DNA from: Sulfitobacter sp.
GTDB lineage: Bacteria > Pseudomonadota > Alphaproteobacteria > Rhodobacterales > Rhodobacteraceae
Reading direction: 5' to 3'
NCBI GenBank assembly: GCA_029252045.1
Contig: JAQXCD010000022.1
Span: 86,663 to 150,662 of the forward strand
DNA: 64,000 nt
Shown here in pieces: positions 11,141 to 18,620 of the stretch. Below the pieces are notes generated by a model. The model was not told where the DNA came from and searched no databases. It saw nothing but the letters and a program-made list of their open reading frames with translations. A program made the position numbers and the translations under genes. The stretch's first letter is position 1; every line of letters starts with the position of its first letter.

Positions 11141-11800
11141 GTGCAGGACCAGACGGCAGATATTGAATGGCGTGACGGCGTGATTCCGGTCTCGACCATG
11201 TTCGATGACCCCTATTTCAGCCTCGACAACGGGATGGAGGAGACGCGGCATGTGTTTCTGGGCGGCAATGACTTGCCCGCACGTTTTGTCGACGGGTTCC
11301 ATGTGGCCGAGCTTGGCTTTGGCACGGGGTTGAATTTTCTGGTGGCCTTGCATGCGTTCCGTGCCTGTGGCTGCGGGGGCACGCTGCGCTTTACCAGTTT
11401 CGAGGCCTATCCGATGGCAATGGACGATCTGCATGCGGCGTTGCGTGCCTTTGACGGGTTGCCGGATGATCTGGCACGGGCTGATACCTTTCCGCGCCAT
11501 CTGGAGGGTGCTGACTTTGAATTACGTGTTGTGATCGGGGATGCCCGCGAGGCCTTGCCCGAGTGGTGCGGGGCGGCTGATGCATGGTTTCTGGACGGGT
11601 TTTCGCCTGCGAAAAATCCTGAACTCTGGTCGCCCGAGTTGATGGCGCAGGTCGCACAGCATACGGCCAAAGGTGGCACAGCGGCGACCTACACAGCGGC
11701 AGGATTTGTACGGCGCGGGCTGGCGGATGCGGGTTTTGACGTGCGCCGCGTGCAGGGCTACGGGCGGAAAAGACATATGACACAGGCGGTACTGACATGA
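11141..11800 (+). CDS. mnmD: tRNA (5-methylaminomethyl-2-thiouridylate)-methyltransferase, free-standing
   Basis: The 219-residue product is the MnmC methyltransferase domain (DUF752) alone. It contains DDPYFSLDNGMEETRHVFL, the SAM-binding AELGFGTGLNFLVA and the DAWFLDGFSPAKNPELW catalytic segment. It should convert nm5s2U34 to mnm5s2U34 in the wobble position of several tRNAs. In E. coli this is fused to the oxidase domain; here that domain is a separate divergent gene. The start is GTG at 11141 with AGGG 8 bases upstream; no in-frame ATG is available nearby. It overlaps the exporter gene downstream by ATGA. Confidence 0.88.
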   Translation: MQDQTADIEWRDGVIPVSTMFDDPYFSLDNGMEETRHVFLGGNDLPARFVDGFHVAELGFGTGLNFLVALHAFRACGCGGTLRFTSFEAYPMAMDDLHAALRAFDGLPDDLARADTFPRHLEGADFELRVVIGDAREALPEWCGAADAWFLDGFSPAKNPELWSPELMAQVAQHTAKGGTAATYTAAGFVRRGLADAGFDVRRVQGYGRKRHMTQAVLT

Positions 11801-12672
11801 CGACGGCGCAGAGCAACAACATTCCGCTGGGCATTGGCCTGATGATTGCCACAACCTTTGTGTTTGCAGTGCAGGACGGTCTGTCGCGGCATCTGGCGGG
11901 GGAATACAACGTCCTGATGATTGTAATGATCCGCTACTGGTTCTTTGCGGCCTTTGTGATCACCATCGCCAAGCGGCGTGCCGGTGGTATCCGAGCAGCA
12001 GCGCGCACGCAGCAGCCGTTGATCCAGATCACCCGCGGCCTGCTGTTGTCGCTGGAGATTTGTGTGATGGTTGCCGCATTCACCATTCTGGGTCTGGTGG
12101 AAAGCCATGCGGTGTTCACCTGCTATCCGCTGTTGGTAGCCGCCTTGTCAGGGCCGGTGCTGGGCGAGCGTGTTGGCTGGCGGCGTTGGGCGGCGATTGG
12201 TGTGGGGTTCATCGGGGTGATCATTATCTTGCAGCCCGGCCGCGAGGTTTTTGACATTCGCGCGCTGATCCCGCTTTTGGCGGCTGCGATGTTTGCGGTC
12301 TACGGGTTGCTGACCCGCTATGCCGGACGGCGCGACAGCACGGCCACCAGCTTTTTCTGGACCGGTACGGTGGGGGCTGTTGCCATGACCGTGCTTGGCG
12401 CGTGGTTCTGGGAACCGATGAGCGGGCAAGACTGGATCTGGATGGGTTGTTTGTGTCTCACTGGCGTGACGGGCCACTGGCTGTTGATCCGCTGCTATGA
12501 GGTGGCAGAAGCCAGCGCGGTGCAGCCTTTTGCCTATCTGCAACTGGTGTTTGCCGCCACAATCGGCATCACCCTGTTCGGGGAGACCATCAGCACCAAT
12601 GTGGCCATCGGTTGTGTGATTATTGTGGCGGCGGGGCTATTCACCTTTTGGCGCGAACGGCAGCAGCGTTGA
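11797..12672 (+). CDS. DMT-superfamily (EamA) transporter
   Basis: A 291-residue inner-membrane protein with about ten hydrophobic segments arranged as two EamA repeats (residues about 10-140 and 150-285). No substrate can be assigned; relatives export metabolites or amino acids. Its start overlaps the mnmD stop, so it is translated with the tRNA methyltransferase. Its last 36 bases overlap the convergent lytic transglycosylase gene, which leaves no room for a terminator between them. Confidence 0.85.
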   Translation: MTTAQSNNIPLGIGLMIATTFVFAVQDGLSRHLAGEYNVLMIVMIRYWFFAAFVITIAKRRAGGIRAAARTQQPLIQITRGLLLSLEICVMVAAFTILGLVESHAVFTCYPLLVAALSGPVLGERVGWRRWAAIGVGFIGVIIILQPGREVFDIRALIPLLAAAMFAVYGLLTRYAGRRDSTATSFFWTGTVGAVAMTVLGAWFWEPMSGQDWIWMGCLCLTGVTGHWLLIRCYEVAEASAVQPFAYLQLVFAATIGITLFGETISTNVAIGCVIIVAAGLFTFWRERQQR

Positions 12673-14604
12673 GCCGGTCAGCTCTTCGTAGAAGGGAATT
12701 GGCAGTGGCTCTTTCCCCAGTCGTGCGCGGTAGACGGGCAGGGACTCTGTCACACGCATGATGTAGTTCTGCGTCTCGCGGAAGGGGACCATCTCAACCC
12801 AGTCCACGATGTAGATATCACCATCGCGCGGATCGCCGTAGTCTTCTATCCAGCGGATAGGGCGGCTGGGGCCGGCGTTATAGGCGGCGGAGACCATGAC
12901 GACATTCCCGTCAAACCGGCCTGCCAGTTCGGATAGATATTGCGAGCCAAGGCGGGCGTTATAGACCGGATCAGCGGTCAGGCGGTCCGTTGTATGTTGT
13001 GGCCCGATTCCTAGTTTTTGTGCGACTTCCTTTGCGGTGGCAGGCATCAGCTGCATGAGGCCACGCGCGCCCACGCTGGATTGTACAACCGGGTCAAACT
13101 CGCTCTCGCGGCGGGCGATGGCCAGCGTCATTTCGGGGGCCATCGGCAAAGCCGCCTCGCCCGCTGGGTGCAGCGCGTAATATGCCGAGGCAATTTCCAG
13201 CCCGCTTTGTGCGGCACGTTTACCGATCATGACGGCGATGTGGGGTTGATCCACGTCAATGGCGGCTTGTCCCAACAGCTCCAGATCGGGTTCCAGCAAC
13301 TGGCCCGCAAGGTGGGTCCAGAAACGCTCTGCGAGGTTCAACTCGCCCGAAGCTTGCAGCAGAAGGCCCGCCTCGAACAGCGGGGCAGAGGCCAACGGAC
13401 TGATGCGCCAGTCCTGCGCGGGGCGGGCGCCGCGCAGTTTTTCCGGGAAGGGAATGCGCGCGCGTTCGGCGGCCAGCAGGCCGTAGAAAGAGGTTTGGAA
13501 ATTCGCACCTGCCTGATAGGCCGCAGAGGCACCTTCGTTGTCGCCGGCTTCTTCCAGTGCGCGGCCCTGCCAGTATCCGGCGCGGCCCTGGCTGATGGGC
13601 GATTCAACAGCGCCATCGTGACTTTTGAAATGCTTGAGCGCCCGAGCGGGGTCTTTGAGGAACCGCAGAGCGATGTAACCGGCAAGCCATTCAAGGTCGG
13701 CAAAATCAGACCCTGCCGTGAGAAAGTGCTGTGAGGCCATTGCATAGGCCAGCTTTGGATCACCCGAGCGCATTTCGTCGCGCGCCAGTGCACGGCGGCG
13801 GTTGCCCCATGCGGTGGGGTTTCCGAGGGTTTCGATGCTTTTGGATGCTTCCAGCAGCAGGTCTTTTGCGTCCTGTTCACGGCCCGAACGGATGCGCCAC
13901 TCAAAGCGTGCGTGGTTGACACCGCCCGTGACCTTCAGGGCGGCAGGCAGGTCTTCATAGGTTTGCACGGCACTGTCCAGCCGGCGATAGAAGGCAATGC
14001 GCGCTTCGGCTGCCTGTTCCGCACCCTTGCTGGCAATGCCGTACATCTGGCGGGCTTCGTCGTATTCACGCTCCCAAACCATGGCATCGAGCCGGGCGTC
14101 GTGGTGGGGTTTCAGCAGCTCTGCATGATCGGCCAGAAAGGCAGCTTGCTCGAGGGTGTCCATAGGCATCGTCCGCCATGCCAGAACCAGATTTGCCTGT
14201 GCGGGCCCTGTAAGGCCTTTGGCGGTCAAAGCGCGGGCGTGGGCCAGAACACCCATAGGAGTCTGTGCTGCCATCCCTTCAAAGAAAGCTATGATCTCGT
14301 CATCGCTTTGTTCAATCACAACCGGTTCGGAGCGGCGGCGGAGGTAATCCATGCCGGGCCAGTCGGGGCGGCGTTTGAGGAAGTCTGTGATTTGGGCATA
14401 GTCGCCTTGGGCGTTGCGCAAGCGGTGCCAGACGATCACATCACGCGCCACGGCGCCGTCCCGTTCTGCGATCCTTTCGGCGGCATCAAAATCACCGCCG
14501 CGCATGGCGTCCAATGCCCAGCCCAAAGGCCTTGGCCGTTGCTCCGCAGCGAGGGGGAATGCAGTGGCACACAGCAGCAACAGGGCGGTCAGATAGCGTC
14601 TCAT
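12637..14604 (-). CDS. Soluble lytic murein transglycosylase (Slt family)
   Basis: The product has 655 residues: a signal peptide (LLLLCATAFPLAAEQ), a long alpha-helical superhelix domain (about 30-470), and a C-terminal SLT domain (about 480-630). The catalytic glutamate lies in ARRESEFDPV, followed by the typical SSVGARGLMQLMPATAKEVA and AAYNAGPSR. It cleaves peptidoglycan glycan strands with 1,6-anhydro formation in the periplasm. The start at 14604 is preferred over the ATG at 14613 because AGGAA lies 9 bases before the former and directly abuts the latter. Confidence 0.92.
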   Translation of the reverse strand: MRRYLTALLLLCATAFPLAAEQRPRPLGWALDAMRGGDFDAAERIAERDGAVARDVIVWHRLRNAQGDYAQITDFLKRRPDWPGMDYLRRRSEPVVIEQSDDEIIAFFEGMAAQTPMGVLAHARALTAKGLTGPAQANLVLAWRTMPMDTLEQAAFLADHAELLKPHHDARLDAMVWEREYDEARQMYGIASKGAEQAAEARIAFYRRLDSAVQTYEDLPAALKVTGGVNHARFEWRIRSGREQDAKDLLLEASKSIETLGNPTAWGNRRRALARDEMRSGDPKLAYAMASQHFLTAGSDFADLEWLAGYIALRFLKDPARALKHFKSHDGAVESPISQGRAGYWQGRALEEAGDNEGASAAYQAGANFQTSFYGLLAAERARIPFPEKLRGARPAQDWRISPLASAPLFEAGLLLQASGELNLAERFWTHLAGQLLEPDLELLGQAAIDVDQPHIAVMIGKRAAQSGLEIASAYYALHPAGEAALPMAPEMTLAIARRESEFDPVVQSSVGARGLMQLMPATAKEVAQKLGIGPQHTTDRLTADPVYNARLGSQYLSELAGRFDGNVVMVSAAYNAGPSRPIRWIEDYGDPRDGDIYIVDWVEMVPFRETQNYIMRVTESLPVYRARLGKEPLPIPFYEELTGSTLLPFAPKGE

Positions 14605-14773
14605 GGCTTGCATTTCCTATGTCGCTCACAGTACAGGCTATCACCATAGACTATCTAAGCTCGGGTTCAATTCACGCCTTCGCGCGCAGGCGGTCTTCCC
14701 CCTATGTCCCGTATTGGCGGGGCGTTTCATCCCCGGTGGCCTTTCGGTCTCCAGCACATAAAGGAGCGTGCAC

Positions 14774-15646
14774 ATGTTTTCAGGTTCTCTACCTGCCCTC
14801 GTCACGCCGTTTCGCAACGGCGAGCTGGATATCGAAACACTGAAGAAACTTGTCGAATGGCATATCGGTGAAGGCAGTAACGGGTTGGTGCCTGTTGGCA
14901 CTACAGGCGAATCGCCCACGTTGACCCATGCAGAACACGAAGCCGTTGTGGAAGAAGTGGTGAAAGCCGCCGCTGGCCGGATTCCCGTTATCGCGGGTGC
15001 AGGCAGCAACAACACACTGGAATCCATCCGCCTTGCCCAGCATGCGGAAAAGGTGGGCGCGGACGGTATCCTGCTGGTCACGCCCTATTACAACAAGCCG
15101 ACCCAGCGCGGCTTGATTGCGCATTTTACGGCCGTGCATGATTGCTGTGCGCTGCCGATCATCATCTACAACATCCCCGGCCGTTCAGTTGTGGACATGT
15201 CGCCTGAAACCATGGGTCAGTTGGCCAAGCTGGAGCGGATTGTCGGCGTCAAGGATGCCACAGGCGATCTGGCGCGGGTTTGCGACCAGCGTATGACCTG
15301 CGGTCCGGATTTCATCCAGCTGTCGGGCGAGGATGCAACCGCGCACGGGTTTAACGCCCAAGGCGGGGTTGGCTGTATTTCTGTCACGGCTAATGTGGCG
15401 CCCAAGCTGACGTCGCAGTTGCAGGCCGCTTGCGCTGCGGGGGATTATGCCGCTGCGCTGGCCATTCAGGATAAACTGATGCCGCTGCACAAAGCCATCT
15501 TCACCGAGCCGGGTCTGGTTGGCGTGAAATACGCCATGTCGCGTCTTGATTTGTGCGCAGAAGAGGTGCGTCTGCCGCTGACGGGTCTCAGCGACGAGAC
15601 ACGCGCGCTGGTGGATGCGGGCCTCAAGCACGCGGGCCTTTTGTAA
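14774..15646 (+). CDS. dapA: 4-hydroxy-tetrahydrodipicolinate synthase
   Basis: First committed step of diaminopimelate/lysine synthesis: condensation of pyruvate with aspartate semialdehyde. The 290-residue protein has the Schiff-base lysine in GVKDATGDL, the catalytic tyrosine region YNIPGRS and [11 protein letters not shown], and the GTTGES pyruvate-binding loop. The start at 14774 lies 7 bases after AAGGAG; a GTG at 14768 is too close to that site. It is divergent from the transglycosylase gene, 169 bp away, so one intergenic region serves two cell-wall-related genes. Confidence 0.95.
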   Translation: MFSGSLPALVTPFRNGELDIETLKKLVEWHIGEGSNGLVPVGTTGESPTLTHAEHEAVVEEVVKAAAGRIPVIAGAGSNNTLESIRLAQHAEKVGADGILLVTPYYNKPTQRGLIAHFTAVHDCCALPIIIYNIPGRSVVDMSPETMGQLAKLERIVGVKDATGDLARVCDQRMTCGPDFIQLSGEDATAHGFNAQGGVGCISVTANVAPKLTSQLQAACAAGDYAAALAIQDKLMPLHKAIFTEPGLVGVKYAMSRLDLCAEEVRLPLTGLSDETRALVDAGLKHAGLL

Positions 15647-15654
15647 AATTCTCC

Positions 15655-15674
15655 AGGGCGCGTAACAGCGCCCT
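15655..15674 (+). terminator. Weak hairpin after dapA
   Basis: AGGGCGC and GCGCCCT form a perfect 7-bp stem around GTAACA, 9 bp after the dapA stop. There is no T-run, so termination, if any, would be weak or Rho-assisted. Confidence 0.35.
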
Positions 15675-15735
15675 ACACATGTGCGGTTTTCGGACGTAGG
15701 CTGGGATCAAACCCCTTACGTCCGGAGCCAGCACC

Positions 15736-16899
15736 ATGAATATCCTCCCCATTATTTCCGATAGCACTGATGAGCTGAACGCGATTTTCCGCGATCTGCA
15801 CGCGCATCCTGAAATCGGCTTCACCGAAGAGCGGACCAGCGGAATCGTGGCGGAGAAGTTGCGCGAATATGGTGTGGACGAGGTCCATACCGGACTGGGG
15901 AAAACCGGCGTTGTCGGGTTGATCCACGGTAAGCAAAAAGGCAACCGCCGTGTGGGTTTGCGGGCGGATATGGACGCGCTGCCGATCCATGAGATCACCG
16001 GGCTGGACTATACCTCGACCAACGATGGCGTGATGCATGCCTGCGGCCATGACGGGCATACAACGATGCTGCTGGGAGCGGCGAAACATCTGGCGGCGAC
16101 GCGGGATTTTGACGGGACAGCGGTGATTGTGTTCCAACCGGCGGAGGAAGGTCTGGGCGGCGCGCGCCAGATGATTGAAGACGGATTGTTCGAGCAGTTC
16201 CCCTGCGACGAGATTTACGGCATGCACAACATGCCCAACGGCCAGCATGGCAAGGTGGGCATTTGCAAAGGTGTTGCCATGGCGGGGGCTGCGTTTTTCG
16301 ACATCAAGGTGACGGGTAAGGGCAGTCATGCGGCGCGGCCGTCGGATGGGCGTGACGCGCTGATCATCGCGGCCAGCTTGGCGACCGAGCTTCAGACGAT
16401 CCTCAGCCGCAATGTACCTGCACTGGATGCTTGCGTGTTATCGGTGACGCAGTTGCACGCGGGGTCGGCTTATAACATCGTGCCGGAAGTCGCCACGCTG
16501 GCGGGCACAATCCGCTATTTCAAAGACGGGATTTACGAGCTGGCCACAGGCCGGATGCAGGCGATTTGTGACGGCTTTGCTTTGGCGCATGGGGTGCAGA
16601 TTGCGCTGGATCTGCGCAACGTCTTTGACGTGCTGATCAACGACAACGATCTGTCAGACGCCTATATGGAGGCGGCGACGGATATTGTCGGGGCGGAGAA
16701 CATCTTTCACAAGGAAGAGCCTTCGACGGGGTCGGAGGATTTTGCGGATATGCTGAAGGTGGTGCCGGGGGCTTACTGCGTTGTCGGGCATGGAGGGACT
16801 GTGCCGCTGCACAATCCCTCGTTTGTATTGGACCCTGCGATCCTGCCCATTGGCGCGTCCGTTATGGCGCGCATTGTGGAAAAGCGCCTGCCGCTTTAG
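15736..16899 (+). CDS. M20-family amidohydrolase (hippurate hydrolase-like)
   Basis: A 387-residue M20D metallopeptidase. HACGHDGHTTMLLGAAKHLA carries the metal-binding histidine and aspartate, FQPAEEGLGGARQMIEDG the catalytic and metal-ligand glutamates, and TGSEDFADM the last conserved acidic position. Relatives hydrolyse N-acyl amino acids such as hippurate or N-acetyl-diaminopimelate. Placement after dapA (89 bp, same strand) permits a role in acyl-DAP or amide metabolism, but this is only context. Its stop overlaps that of soeC by 4 bp, convergent. Confidence 0.88.
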   Translation: MNILPIISDSTDELNAIFRDLHAHPEIGFTEERTSGIVAEKLREYGVDEVHTGLGKTGVVGLIHGKQKGNRRVGLRADMDALPIHEITGLDYTSTNDGVMHACGHDGHTTMLLGAAKHLAATRDFDGTAVIVFQPAEEGLGGARQMIEDGLFEQFPCDEIYGMHNMPNGQHGKVGICKGVAMAGAAFFDIKVTGKGSHAARPSDGRDALIIAASLATELQTILSRNVPALDACVLSVTQLHAGSAYNIVPEVATLAGTIRYFKDGIYELATGRMQAICDGFALAHGVQIALDLRNVFDVLINDNDLSDAYMEAATDIVGAENIFHKEEPSTGSEDFADMLKVVPGAYCVVGHGGTVPLHNPSFVLDPAILPIGASVMARIVEKRLPL

Positions 16900-17768
16900 C
16901 GCTTGCCGTAGTACAGGCCGACAACGTGTTCGGCCTGTGCAAAGAACAGCCAGCGTGCTGCCAGCACACCTGCGACATGTGAAACCACGGCCAGCAGGGC
17001 GAGCCAGTGGCTGAACGGCAGCAGCAGCAATATCACGGGTAGAACGGCCATCAGAACAAGCGCAATGATCCGCAGCTTTTGTGCGTGTTTGCGACCGATC
17101 ACATAGACAAATTCGCGCAGCAGATAGTTGGTGCCTGTATGGGGCGGCTCAAACGCGCGGACTGTGCCGATGCTGCCAAGGCCCGTAGCGGTGGCCATAT
17201 TGGTGCCGCTGGTTGCAAAGGCGGTATCACCGCGCAGCCATGTGGCGAGCTGAATTGCGCCCGCGACCACCATCAGGATCAGCGTCAGGTTGCCTTGGTC
17301 GGCCAGCAGGGCACCGCCTGCAAGGCTAAGCGACAGGAAGTTGGCAGAGGTGTAGTAGGTGTTCCAGCGCGGAACGGTTTTTAGCTGTCCATAGATCATC
17401 GACGTGGTGAAAACCGTTGCCAGTGACGCAATCGCGCCGAGCATGCCAATCAGGGTCCATTGCTGGGCAAAGAAGACAAGACCAGCGCCGTAAATCGCCA
17501 TCAGCACAAGGGCCGCAACAGCGCACCATGCTTCACGCGAAAGCCAGCTGGAACGCCATTGGCTGAAGGCCTTCAAGGCGCGTTCCGGGTGGCCGAGGTG
17601 GAAGGTGGAGGAGATTAATCCGCCCACTGCCAGCACATAGGCGAAAGCGAAGAACACAAACGCAACCCAGCCTGTTGGCACAAACATCCCGAATCCGAGA
17701 AAGCCTAGAAGGCCAAAACCAAGACCCGAAAAGGTGGAGAAGAAGATGACGGAAGGTGCCGGATGCAT
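16896..17768 (-). CDS. soeC: Membrane anchor subunit of sulfite dehydrogenase (DmsC-like)
   Basis: The 290-residue product has about eight transmembrane segments and belongs to the DmsC family of quinone-linked anchor subunits. It should carry electrons from the SoeB iron-sulfur subunit to the membrane quinone. The start overlaps the soeB stop (ATGA). Assignment as SoeC rather than DmsC rests on context: the operon is fused to pta and xsc, which generate sulfite. It is the last gene of the operon, converging with the M20 gene. Confidence 0.8.
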   Translation of the reverse strand: MHPAPSVIFFSTFSGLGFGLLGFLGFGMFVPTGWVAFVFFAFAYVLAVGGLISSTFHLGHPERALKAFSQWRSSWLSREAWCAVAALVLMAIYGAGLVFFAQQWTLIGMLGAIASLATVFTTSMIYGQLKTVPRWNTYYTSANFLSLSLAGGALLADQGNLTLILMVVAGAIQLATWLRGDTAFATSGTNMATATGLGSIGTVRAFEPPHTGTNYLLREFVYVIGRKHAQKLRIIALVLMAVLPVILLLLPFSHWLALLAVVSHVAGVLAARWLFFAQAEHVVGLYYGKR

Positions 17769-18526
17769 CAGAGTTTCTCCAGTGTCTTGTCGAGCCAGCT
17801 GAGGAAGCCTTTGGCCTCTGTCGCTACGGGTTCAAGGAAGGGGGCGAGGATATCAATCTGTTCGTCGTTCTGCGTCAGCTGGTCTTTGGGACGCGGGGGC
17901 AGGTATTTGTTGACGGGTTTGGTCCCTTGTTCGGGCATCAGGTCCATCCCGCCGCGTTCCAGCACCAGCTGGCTGACGGCGGAGTCTGGATCTGCGAAAT
18001 CACCGAAGTGACGGGCGTTGGACGGGCAGGTCCGCACGCAGGCAGGTTCCCGGTCAACCTCGGGGAGGTTTTCGTTGTAGATGCGGTCGACGCAGAGGGT
18101 GCATTTCTTCATCACACCTTCCGCCTGATCCATCTCGCGCGCGCCATAGGGGCAAGCCCATGCGCATAGACCGCAGCCGATGCAATCGCTCTCGTTCACC
18201 AGTACGATGCCGTCTTCGACGCGTTTATAGCTGGCACCTGTGGGGCAGACGGTGACGCAGGGCGCGTCCTCGCAGTGCAGGCATGACTTGGGGAAGTGGA
18301 TAAGCTGGGCTGCGCCTTGGTCCGGCTGGACCTCAAAGCTGTGCACGCGGTTGAGGAAAGTCCCCGACGGGTTGGCCCCGTAGGGGTCTTGGTCACTGAG
18401 CGGTGCGCCGTAGTTTTCGGTGTTCCAGCCCTTGCAGGAGATCACGCAGGCATGGCAGCCGACGCAAGTGTCCAGATCAATGACGAGGCCCAGCTTTTTC
18501 TGGGTCTGGGTGGGCAGTTGTGTCAT
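17768..18526 (-). CDS. soeB: Iron-sulfur subunit of sulfite dehydrogenase
   Basis: A 252-residue DmsB/NrfC-type ferredoxin with four 4Fe-4S cysteine sets: CVGCHACVISCKGWN, CLHCEDAPCVTVCPTGA, CIGCGLCAWACPYGA and CTLCVDRI with the later CVRTCPSNA. It is cytoplasmic and should pass electrons from the molybdenum subunit to SoeC. The start at 18526 follows AAGGAG with 8 bases of spacing; the open frame upstream runs through the repeat element. The 94-bp soeA-soeB gap is filled by repeat copy B. Confidence 0.88.
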   Translation of the reverse strand: MTQLPTQTQKKLGLVIDLDTCVGCHACVISCKGWNTENYGAPLSDQDPYGANPSGTFLNRVHSFEVQPDQGAAQLIHFPKSCLHCEDAPCVTVCPTGASYKRVEDGIVLVNESDCIGCGLCAWACPYGAREMDQAEGVMKKCTLCVDRIYNENLPEVDREPACVRTCPSNARHFGDFADPDSAVSQLVLERGGMDLMPEQGTKPVNKYLPPRPKDQLTQNDEQIDILAPFLEPVATEAKGFLSWLDKTLEKL

Positions 18527-18554
18527 GTGTTCTGCTCCTTGAGAGAGGTTGTTT

Positions 18555-18616
18555 GGGGGCCAGCCCCCATTGGCCAAAGGCCAATTCCCCCGGAGGATTT
18601 AAGGCCAAATGAGAAA
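18555..18616. repeat. Intergenic palindromic repeat, copy B
   Basis: GGGGGCCAGCCCCC, ATTGGCC-AAA-GGCCAAT, CCCCCGGAGGATTT and a purine-rich tail fill the gap between soeA and soeB. It matches copy A near 1788-1862 over about 60 bp. Inside an operon it could form a hairpin in the message, separating the strongly expressed catalytic subunit from the others, but this is inference. Confidence 0.7.
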
Positions 18617-18620
18617 GGCA

